DNA from: Lateolabrax maculatus
Taxonomy: Eukaryota; Chordata; Actinopteri; Acropomatiformes; Lateolabracidae
Direction: 5' to 3'
DNA length: 64,000 bases
NCBI GenBank assembly: GCA_031216445.1
Contig: CM062215.1
Location: 1,992,001-2,056,000 of the forward strand
A program made the translations under genes and the position numbers. Of this stretch, positions 10,891-19,843 are shown piece after piece. The first letter of the stretch is position 1. Every line of letters begins with the position of its first letter. The notes beneath the pieces are model-generated. The model ran no database searches. It saw only the letters and a program-made list of their open reading frames with translations, and was not told the DNA's origin.

Positions 10891-10960
10891 TTTTTTTTTT
10901 TTTTTTAAATCATCCAATACACATTTAACTAAAAGTCTTAGTTGAAACAACAATTTTCTC

Positions 10961-12140
10961 AACAAATCTTTCGAAAGTTTGGTTTCACTAGGATTTTGAT
11001 AAAGTTACATTAGTTTTTCTTAATAAATAGGAAAAATTCTGGCCTCACCTTGAGTTTAGACTCACAGGCTGCTGGGCCTCACTGAGGGACGGTTACACCT
11101 CCACGCTGTAGGTCAGAGTACATTATGATCTCTAAACCGTCAGCATTGGCTTTTCTCACTCTGTCAAGTTTGATCATGAGACATTTCCCAAACATTGAGG
11201 TGTCACTGATGCAATGTCAGGTTTGCCGGGGGGGGAGAGAATCTGTTTTACTCCAATATGGGTAATAAAAACACCACTCATCAGCTCTGGTGGCTATCCT
11301 CACTGTGTTAAGCCCTTCTAGTTATATCTGAATATAAAATGTACTTTCAAACATCACGAATAGAAGTATTGTATTAATGCAGACTGTGTGTATTATTATT
11401 TCAGGTTCCGACACAGTTTGACGAGTGTGCGAATGGAAAATATCACCTTCAAGCAGGAGTGGGAGCTCCATCTAATGTGATGAAATGAAAGCAGACAGCT
11501 TAGTGAGCTGTGGGAGATGAATAATGAGACTGAAGAAGAAAAGAAGGTGAGGATGAAGATGAACAACAATCACAACACTTCATTCATTTTTGATTAAATT
11601 TTTCATTAACCACAGACAACCTCTGCAAATATTAAGCAAATAACATTTTGGCTCTATACATAACTGAGTGTTTTACTGCACTTTATTACATGTGACATGA
11701 ATGTACCTTACCTATAAGTGGTATTGCTCTGGTCTTTAGTGTATGTGTGTTTTGTCCCTGACAAAGACTGCAAGACTAACAAATACTTTGCTGCCATCTA
11801 GTGGAGATGTGATGAACAAAGGGGGGCAGGAGACAATAAAACCGGAGAGACTTTACATCTCCTGACCAGAATCCACGTCACTGTCGTGTAACTTTAACTC
11901 TCCACTGTGCACCATAATTTAAATTCTGTCAAACTGAAAGTCTGTTGAAGTAAACTATATTTCTAGTTGAATAAATGAGTGTATAGTGAGATTTAATAAC
12001 TCTTCTTACAAAAAGTTTGAATTCATAGGATATACACCCCCCCAACCCCCCCCCCCGTTTACCTCAATACACTCCGCAACCTTACTTGGTCTGGTATGAC
12101 CTGTAGCTTTAATTACATTACATGTCACTACACTGTCCTG
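10961..12140. other. Intergenic sequence with one CTCF-like motif and no recognised gene
   Basis: No coding segment or RNA gene was recognised. The only specific site is the CTCF-like motif at 11791. Two C- or G-rich homopolymer patches occur (about 11228-11236 and 12036-12056). Confidence 0.4.
11791..11804 (-). promoter_or_regulatory. CTCF-like site upstream of kynu
   Basis: CTGCCATCTAGTGG on the + strand is, in reverse, CCACTAGATGGCAG, a close match to the vertebrate CTCF core (CCASYAGRKGGCRS). It lies about 0.85 kb before the candidate kynu 5' exon. A near-identical motif in the same orientation lies in kynu intron 10. Occupancy is unknown. Confidence 0.5.
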
Positions 12141-12404
12141 TTTCAGTGTGACAGTGCACAAAGCCAGCTCCGTGAAGAATTGTTTTCCCAGTATGGTGTG
12201 GACAAAGTTGACTGGCCTGCACAGAGCCCTGACCTCGACCACCTCTGGGATGAACTGGAACGCTGACTGCGAGCGCCGGCCTTATCACCACCATCAGTGT
12301 GCGACCTGACTAAAGCCCTTCCGTCTGAATGGAGGCAAATCCCTGCAGACAGGCTCCAACAACTGGTGGACAGCCTGAAACCAGAAGAGTGGAGGCTGTT
12401 TTAA
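12141..12404 (+). mobile_element. Tc1/mariner transposase C-terminal fragment
   Basis: Translation in one frame gives FQCDSAQSQLREELFSQYGV, DWPAQSPDLDHLWDELER, a TGA stop, then SVCDLTKALPSEWRQIPADR and LVDSLKPEEWRLF ending in TAA. This is the C-terminal third of a Tc1-like DDE transposase. The usual DLNPIEHLWDEL motif reads DLDHLWDEL here, so the NPIE segment holding the third catalytic residue is deleted. With the in-frame stop, the copy is dead. No terminal inverted repeat was found on either side. Confidence 0.85.
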
Positions 12405-12639
12405 CAGCAGATTAATGCCCATGGTTTGGGAATCGCATGTTTATTTTTGTTTTTTACTGTACATACTATTTGAATGTGGACACATGAAAGTGAAACCACA
12501 AAAAAATGAGGAACTCCCTCTCGTCTGACTCTTTGTGGATAATTCCTGTTACAAAAAAATCCATCTGTGTAACAGGCAAAGGACATGTTCAGCTCTAGTT
12601 TTCTCTGTAGCTTGGTTCATTAGAACAATGATTAACTCG

Positions 12640-12732
12640 AGGCTACACGCAGAGAGGTTAAAGATCATTTCCAGAGCAGAGGATTCACTCAGTCGGACTG
12701 CTGTCTGCGGAGAGGAAGCTCATCTGCAAACC
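12640..12732 (+). other. kynu: Candidate 5' UTR exon of kynu
   Basis: The coding start of kynu lies 27 bases after a clear acceptor (TTTCCTCTCTGTGCAG, exon from 13077), so an upstream non-coding exon is expected. The nearest good donor is AACC|GTGAGT at 12732/12733, giving a 344-base intron. The sequence before it is non-repetitive. No TATA box was identified and the 5' boundary is a guess. Confidence 0.4.
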
Positions 12733-13103
12733 GTGAGTTCCATATATCGGGTTTCACTTTATGAAAGAGCATGACTGCAGCTGATTTTCAGAGCAAAATA
12801 GGCGATGCTCAATGTACAACAAAAGCATTTTAAGTGATAGTTTGGTTGTATTAAAACTCCAAATGTACACAGAAAGCATTCTTGTAAATGTATTTTGGAC
12901 CCTGTAACATTACCTTTTATAATTATTTCAGAGACAACATAGCAAAGACATTGTGACAGTTTTTATTTTTTTGAGTGACTGATAATAGAACAAAAGAATT
13001 CACTACTATAATTGATACTTTGAGGGAAAGTGTAATTTCTAAGTTTAAGAAAGGGGTGTGTTTCCTCTCTGTGCAGGCCAGCAGCCTCCCCCGTCGTGCA
13101 GTA

Positions 13104-16100
13104 ATGGACCCGTTTGACGGCACAGATCCCAGGGAAACTTTGAGGCGGGTCTCAGCCTCGCTGGGCTGCAGTCTGACCTCTGCAGAAGTGGCTGCGTTCC
13201 TCGACAAACACGACAAACTGAGACATCTCAGGGAGAATTTCCTGGTGCCCAAAATTGCAGATTTGCCTCCCTGTAAGTCAAAAAAATGGTGCATTAATGT
13301 GTTGTTTGGATGCCAATGTTCAATATCAGAAGAGCCGCTCAGTCATTGAATCATATGAAAATGTTTCTGATTAGTTTGTCTTTGTCACTGTAGCTGATCT
13401 CTCGCTGGTCGACGGCGCCAAGGAATGCATCTACCTCGTGGGGAACTCGTTGGGGCTTCAGCCCAAAATGGCAAAGAAGTACCTGGAGGAGGAGCTGGAG
13501 AAGTGGGCCAAAACGTATGCTTACTCTTATTTTCTACATGTGCTAACTAAGAAATGAATGTTTAGTCACAGTGCGTAACAAACTGTTTTACAGGGGAGTC
13601 CACGGTCACACAGAGGGCTCTCGCCCCTGGGCGTGGGCTGAAAACAACATAGAGGAGCTCATGGCCAATGTTGTTGGTAGGAAACACCTTTTTTTTATTT
13701 CCGTAAATCTACTATGATTTATTGAGTCTTATTCTTTCTTTTCAGCCTTTAGAGGTCTGAAAGTTTCCACCAGGAAGCTCCTGCATACAGCAGCTCACTG
13801 ACTGTTCAGGTCACTGCACTTTGCAAAGTCCAAAGTACACATGATGTCTTAAACAGATCTGCAGTTACATACACACGGTCTCTATAGGTTGGTAGGCTGC
13901 AGCGCACATTCCTGAACTTCTTGAAAGAGCTCGTTGATGATTTTAATGAGAAATTAAGATTGATTTTAGATACTGTTGCTCCTGCACAAACCCAAAAAAT
14001 GTCAGTAGAAATGGCATTGTAGAAAAGCTGAGAGATGATGGAGGAAAAGTGAACTACATGTTCACTTAGATATATTCAAAGATGAAGTAACAAGTATTGT
14101 AAACTCCTCTCTTAATGTAGGCATCTTCCCCACAACGTTTAAGACTTTTATGGTGAAACCTCTCCTCAAGAAATCAAATAATAACTTGTTTTCTTACATA
14201 TAACATTACATTGCAAACAAATAACAAAGAATTTCCTTAGACATAAACAATGTGTGCTTAGTATTACGAATATCACACTGTAACCTGACCTGAAAAGTAT
14301 AACAAGAAGATGTTCTGTTTCTTACAGGAGCTAAAACTGAGGAGGTGGCACTGATGAACGGCCTGACAGTTAATTTACACCTTCTAATGGTAAGACGCAG
14401 TCACTATGTACAACACTTTCTGTGGGAGTACATTGGGTAGAGGCCAAAATGCCTGTCTGAAGTTCTCTATGCGTAAAACACCTCCAATGTACGTCAAATT
14501 AATAACCGAAACTCATGTCGTTACTCTGCAGCTGTCCTTCTACAAACCCACAGCAGCTCGCCACAAAATCCTTCTAGAGGACAAGGCCTTTCCTTCAGAC
14601 CATGTGAGTGACACTACAAGTGTTGGCTTGTTCTGTATGGGTCAAGGTCCCACATGCTGACACTAAAACACCAGTTCTCTATAAAATCCTTCCTTTGCTG
14701 CTGGTAGTTTTTTATGTTTATGTACTTAAAGTGACCCACAAAGTCCCTTTTTTCTACCACTGCTGCACTTTGTCTCCAGCTCAGAGGAGAACTGTAAATA
14801 TCAAAGTTCATTGGATGTTAAGAGTTTGTTTTCTTTCTTTTGTCCTCAGTACGCAGTCGAGTCTCAGATCCGACTGCGAGGATTCGACCCTCAGAAGAGC
14901 ATGCTGCTGCTGTCCCCCAGACCGGTACTGGAGCCACACAGATTATATTTACTGCCTGCTCATGATGATTCACTGTATTTCTGTCTGTATTTGTATATAC
15001 AGTAACTAAAGAAGCAGGGAGAACTACCCAGTGAACAACATCTGAACAAGTCTGATCTGCCGTTCAGGGAGAAGAGACTCTGAGAACGGAGGATATCCTG
15101 GAGATGATCGAGAAGGAGGGCGACTCCATCGCCGTGGTGATGTTCAGCGGAGTTCAGTATTACACCGGCCAGCTGTTCAACATGGCCGCCATCACCGAGG
15201 CCGGCCAGAGGAAGGTAACATGAAGACAAACAAATGCCACGAGAGTTTAAATACAATTGCTACTTGATCAGCTGAAGAAGGGAAGGAAAAGAAAACAAAC
15301 ACAAAAACATTTATATTGTTTGATTGCTCAAACTTAGATCACAGATAGAAAATATTTTCTGGCATACAATATATTTACATTTTCACCTCAGTGGTGGAAT
15401 GGATTTACTCAATTACTGTAAGTACAACTTTGAGGTACTTTACTAAGGAAAATATTGTACTTTTTCACTCCACTACAGAGATTTTAAAGCTTTAGTTACT
15501 TTGAAGATTCAGATGATTAATAGAAAATCTCATAGAGTAATAAACGATGAGATATTATCATGAGTTAAAGTCATTAAAATGAGCTCCACTTTTACCAAGT
15601 GATGAACAAATAAATTCATCAATAATTATAATCCACCAATGCCATTCTGCATATGGAGTACTGTTACTTTTTACTGTACTTTAAGTATATTATGATGCCA
15701 ATTCTTACATACAGTACTGTACATTTTTGGATGTAGGACTTTTACTTGTAACAAAGTCTTTTGATACAGTGGAATTGCTGCTTAACTGAAGTCAAAGATC
15801 TGAGTGCTTATTCCACCACTGAGCACATTTCCATGCAAACACACTGTCTTCCTTTGCTTGCCAGATGTTTTATAGAAAACAGTAGTAATTGGGACAGTGG
15901 CTGAACAATGTAACGAATAATCTTGTCCTTATTGTCTGTCAGGGCTGTTATGTGGGGTTTGACTGCGCCCACGCTGCAGGAAACGCTGAGCTGAAGCTGC
16001 ACGACTGGGGGGTCGACTTTGCCTGCTGGTGCTCCTACAAGGTCAGCTGACAGGCCCTGCTTTCTGATTTTCCACATATCACAACACAGCAACACATGTA

Positions 16101-17548
16101 GACCATACAGCACATGTGTAAGTGATGACTGACTGTACTCTCACAGTATATAAACTCAGGTGCTGGTGGTCTCGCTGGAGCGTTTGTCCACGAGAAACAT
16201 AAAGACACCATCAAACCTGCGTGAGTGCTCACACACACACGTTCATTGTGATTTAATCAGTGGTTGAAGAAGTATTCAAATCCCCCTCTGTCACCGTCTC
16301 TGCAGGCTGTTGGGGTGGTGGGGACACGACCTGAAAACTCGGTTCCAGATGAGTAATGGTAAAAGTGGATCATTGGTTTCATAATTCCCACTCCACTTCT
16401 TGTGTTTAAATGTGACACACAGCTTCAGTGCTGTGCAACATGATGCTGGTTTGTCTTTGATAGTTCATGAAGTCTGACAGTGGTGTGGGTTTAATGTTAC
16501 TGTATGCTGCCATCTTGTGGTCTCATTGGATATTAAAATCTTAATGATTTGGACATTTAAATCAACAGCACCTGTAGTAGAAAGGTTTACACTAAGTAGT
16601 TGTTGTACTAGTACCATAACAGTGTTTTCTTTTTTAATTTTGTATTGTCAGTGTTGGAGCTGCAGCCTGGAGTGAGTGGCTTCAGACTGTCCAACCAGCC
16701 CATCCTGCTGGTCTGCCCCCTGCAGGCCAGTTTAGAGGTACTGCACTGCACTGGTTAATGGGTTAACAACAATGAATGAAATGTCCCACAATAAACCACA
16801 GGGATGTAATAACATATTTTCATTTTGCCAGGTGTTTAATATGACCAGTATGCAGGCGTTACGCAAGAAGTCCCTCCTGTTGACAGCTTACCTGGAGTAC
16901 CTGATCCAGCATTATTACACCGAGGACCCCACCCAGCCTCACAAACCTTACGTCCGCATCATCACGCCCTCTGACCCTCAGCAGAGAGGCTGTCAGCTCT
17001 CACTGTCCTTCTCCGTCCACATCCGAAAGGTCTTCCAGGAGCTGGAGAAGAGGGGTGTCGCTGTGAGTACACGTGTGGAGAGCTTAAAGGAATGTCTGTT
17101 GTGTACTGACAGTATGGCTGAAAGCACTTTTCCTCCAAATTTCATTTCCAAATGTATCCAGAAGCTGTCTTTCCTCAACAGGAAAAGACTGATCATCATA
17201 GTTTCGAGTTTGTGATTTCTCCCATGTATAGAACTGAAAACATCAGGTTTATACATATCCAAACAGTGTTAGCTCTTCCCTCAGCCTGTGTCATTAGAGT
17301 ATTGTTTTGTCTTGTCTTCAAGATATGTGGCTGAATATTCATTAACTCAAAGCCTATGAAATCACAGCACAGCGGATTATCCTTTTTTATGAACTTTAAC
17401 ATCAACTTTGTTGTTTTGTGTCGTTCAGTGTGACATGAGGGAGCCCAGTGTGCTGCGAATCGCTCCGGTGCCGCTCTACAACTCCTTCAGTGACGTTCAT
17501 CGCTTCATAGAGACCCTGGGATCGGCTTTCACCGCCAGCAGCAAATGA
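13104..17548 (+). CDS. kynu: Kynureninase (13 coding exons)
   Basis: PLP enzyme of the tryptophan/kynurenine pathway. It cleaves 3-hydroxykynurenine to 3-hydroxyanthranilate plus alanine (and kynurenine to anthranilate) and acts in the cytosol as a homodimer. Coding exons: 13104-13272, 13394-13514, 13594-13676, 14328-14389, 14532-14603, 14850-14924, 15068-15214, 15943-16041, 16147-16220, 16306-16358, 16652-16737, 16832-17062, 17429-17548. All introns are GT-AG and keep frame. The product is 463 residues, against 465 in human. Recognisable segments include YLVGNSLGLQPKMAKKYLEE, GEETLRTEDILEMIEKEGDS and LRIAPVPLYNSF. Expected active-site residues sit at human positions: H102, L137-T138, F165-P-S-D168, S221, D250, H253, Y275-K276 (K276 is the PLP lysine and the last codon of coding exon 8), W305 and N333. 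The ATG was chosen because MDPFDGTDPRETLRRV aligns with the family N-terminus. No stop or frameshift is present, so the gene looks functional. Introns hold transposon debris. Confidence 0.97.
13918..14188 (+). mobile_element. L2-like LINE coding fragment in kynu intron 3
   Basis: One frame reads FLKELVDDFNEKLRLILDTV and APAQTQKMS. A second, after a shift, reads WHCRKAER, a TGA stop, WRKSELHVHLDIFKDEV, then NVGIFPTTFKTFMVKPLLKK. This is the linker between endonuclease and reverse transcriptase, and the start of the reverse transcriptase, of a fish L2-like LINE in the same orientation as kynu. Both ends are truncated and the frame is broken. It lies wholly inside the intron and does not touch the splice sites. 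Confidence 0.75.
15389..15821. mobile_element. hAT-type MITE in kynu intron 7
   Basis: The element starts CAGTGGTGGAATGG and ends TTATTCCACCACTG, giving an 11-bp terminal inverted repeat (CAGTGGTGGAA). Its body (GAGGTACTTT, TTTTTCACTCCACTACAGAG, GCCATTCTGCATATGGAGTA, GGACTTTTACTTGTAACAAA) matches a common non-autonomous hAT family of fish. The flanking 8-mers (TTTCACCT and AGCACATT) are not identical, so the target duplication has decayed or the insertion is old. It codes for nothing. Confidence 0.8.
16258..16283 (+). mobile_element. Short end fragment of the same hAT-type MITE in kynu intron 9
   Basis: CAGTGGTTGAAGAAGTATTC followed by AAATCC resembles the terminal 26 bases of the MITE found in intron 7. 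It ends 22 bases before coding exon 10 and may include part of the branch-point region. Only this end is present. Confidence 0.5.
16507..16520 (-). promoter_or_regulatory. CTCF-like site in kynu intron 10
   Basis: CTGCCATCTTGTGG (reverse: CCACAAGATGGCAG) matches the CTCF core with one deviation. It differs from the motif at 11791 by a single base and has the same orientation. Occupancy is unknown. Confidence 0.4.
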
Positions 17549-18083
17549 GTGAGGAGTGGACTTGAAAGAAAGGTTGTCACCTTTACTCTCTCACCTACTG
17601 CCTTATTGAATCATTTATAGAGACAAAATTACATATATGTAGGAATGTTTTAGGCTTTCTGTGAACTCTAAATGATAGCTCCCACAGTCACCTTGCCCTT
17701 GTGACCCTCCTCTTCACTTGAGCATTTGGGTGCAACACCCACAGAGCTCGCAGCACGAGGTTTGCAAATTAGATGAATTTGGGGGGGAAGTCTGATGAAA
17801 CCTCACCCGGCTGTACGTTACACACACGAGTTAGCCGACAGCCCTCCCCTCACCAATTAACACCTACTTTATTATAACGTTGACTTCTCCCTAATGTTCT
17901 TGCATGTGTTTATGCACTATTACCTTGACGGATGCCTATTTCACGATGAGACATAATTGGCATATCAATATGCAAAACCTAAATGGATTAACCTTCTTTA
18001 AAACTAATGAGCACTTGGGTGCCCAGCTGGGGAATGGACCAGAATTAGCATTTGTCATCTTTTTGGGGTGATGTGAGAATAAA
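17549..18083 (+). other. kynu: Putative 3' UTR of kynu
   Basis: From the TGA at 17546-17548 the sequence has no coding content and no recognised repeat, and the first AATAAA is at 18078. I read this as the 3' untranslated region. Its true end depends on which poly(A) site is used. Confidence 0.5.
18078..18083 (+). terminator. kynu: Candidate poly(A) signal of kynu
   Basis: AATAAA lies 530 bases after the kynu stop codon and is the first canonical poly(A) hexamer on the + strand downstream. GT/T-rich sequence follows. The cleavage position is not determined. Confidence 0.5.
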
Positions 18084-18360
18084 TAATTGAAGAGGAGCTT
18101 GGTATTGTCTTTCCTTGGGCTACTTAAGCTTAAAGTGACTGTAACGTTATAAAAAAGAATATGCAGATTTTCTGTCTTAATGATGACTGTGGGCTTGCTG
18201 GTTTTGTGTCTGAGGACAAAAATGCAAAGAAGCTGTGTCTGTGCTGAAGAAAATGTATGTTTTTGATCAAAAACTATTGGTACTTTTGAGATTATGAGGA
18301 GGAGTAGAGTTAGTGTGTCTGAATGAGGACTGAGATGATGTTGAAGATAAAAGTGCTTGG

Positions 18361-18615
18361 AACAAAGATGATTGTTTGGCTCAGTAGCTCATTGTGATGG
18401 AGGAGTGATTGGAGATTCTGAGGTTGTGGGTTCGATCCTCATGTGGCCCAGTGGTTTTTGAGGGCCACTGCTCAGTGTGAATAAGCTCAAAATGCCTGGA
18501 ACAAATATTCATGTGTGAAGGGGATTTGGTGGCGTAGTGGATAAGTTCGTGACCAGTAAGGCACCTGCGGGCAGGTTTCTGGTTCGAACCCCACCCGGTG
18601 CCGGTACCTGGAGCA
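18361..18615 (+). repeat. Two tandem tRNA-like (SINE-type) units with pol III boxes
   Basis: Unit 1 has a box A-like TGGCTCAGTAGC (18377-18388) and a perfect box B GGTTCGATCC (18429-18438). Unit 2 has box A TGGCGTAGTGG (18530-18540) and box B GGTTCGAACCC (18581-18591). Before each unit comes a related sequence (TGCTTGGAACAAA and TGCCTGGAACAAA), so the two look like diverged repeats of about 150 bp. They are tRNA-derived but lack convincing full cloverleaf stems, so I read them as SINE-type repeats rather than working tRNA genes. They run almost directly into the TA-rich array. Confidence 0.6.
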
Positions 18616-18786
18616 AGCACAGAGAGTCGCAGGGGGGGAGGGTGCGGGGGCCGTTGCCCCCCTGGGCTCTCGGGGAAACAGAAGCAGGGGGTTATGAAAG
18701 GGAAAACAAACATGGCTAAAACTTTTACTGACATTATGCTTACAGTTAAAATGTTTCATGTGGTTATTGAGTATATACACGTGTCT

Positions 18787-19843
18787 GTATATAATATGTT
18801 ATATATAATATTATAATATATTATATATAAATTTATATATATATATAAATTTATATATATATAAATTTATATATATAATATTATAATATATATAAATTGA
18901 TATATATATTAATATAATAATATTATATATAATATATAAATAATATTATGATATATTATATATATGTATACGTATATATGTAATATATATATTATATATA
19001 TATATTATATATGTATGTATATAATATATATATTATATATATATATATTATATATATGTATGTATATAATATATGTATATATGTAATATATATATTATAT
19101 ATGTAATATATATATTATATATATGTATTATATATATGTATGTATATAATATATGTATATACGTATATATGTAATATATATATTATATATATGTATATAT
19201 ATATATATTATATATATGTATATATATTATATATATGTATATATATGTATATATATTATATATATGTATATATATATATATTATATATATGTATATATAT
19301 ATTATATATATGTATATATATATATAATATGTATATGTATATATATTATATATATGTATATATATATTATATGTATATGTATATATATTATATATATGTA
19401 TATATATATTATATGTATGTATATAATATAGTATATATATATTATATATGTATATAATATAGTATATATATATTATATATGTATATAATATAGTATATAT
19501 ATTATATATATGTATATATATATTATATGTATGTATATAATACATATATTATATACATACATATATAATATATGTATATATATATATATATATATGATAT
19601 ATATATATATATATGAAATATATATGAAATATATATATATATAATATATATATCATATATATACATACACACATATGTGTATATATATATATATATATAC
19701 ATATATATGTATATATATATATATATATATACATATATATGTATATATGTATATATATATGTATATATATATATATATATATACATATATATGTATATAT
19801 GTATATATCATATATATACATACATTGTATATATAATATACAC
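18787..19843. repeat. Long TA-rich microsatellite array (about 1.06 kb)
   Basis: Almost pure alternating TA with interspersed G or C in TATATGTATATA, ATATTATATA and TATACATATA blocks. The left part is TATATAAATTTATATA-like, the middle is TATATGTATATATA/TTATATATAT and the right part has more TATACATATATATG. Long Tyr/Ile/Met frames occur in all six frames and are artefacts. Such sequence can form cruciforms and is a typical assembly and replication problem, so its true length is uncertain. Confidence 0.95.

Larger units (their letters stand above)
5578..10960 (+). mobile_element. Decayed CACTA/EnSpm-like element carrying two broken genes
   Basis: The left boundary is proposed at CACTCAAAAAATGAAC, which resembles fish EnSpm/CACTA ends. 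It is followed by the TTAAGTTGG-type subterminal sequence common in such elements. Inside, in order, are a CpG-containing promoter, a donor-rich minisatellite, a zinc-finger/Tnp2-like pseudogene and a SAMD3-like pseudogene. Near the right side, ACTAAAAGTCTTAGTTGAAA (10929-10948) again resembles CACTA subterminal repeats, but no matching TCATTTTTT..AGTG end was found, so the right boundary is approximate. A LINE 3' tail at about 10.77-10.89 kb appears nested inside. That both genes belong to one element rests on my recollection that these two gene types occur as adjacent multicopy pairs in fish genomes. The alternative is two unrelated pseudogenes side by side. Confidence 0.5.

Noticed and set aside
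18377..18600. Genuine tRNA genes
   Set aside because: A and B boxes are good, but I could not form convincing acceptor and anticodon stems, and the two units share repeat flanks. Better read as SINE-type repeats.
18381..18780. Minus-strand frames of 117 and 97 codons
   Set aside because: They read through the tRNA-like repeat units. Similar frames are commonly mis-annotated over SINEs.
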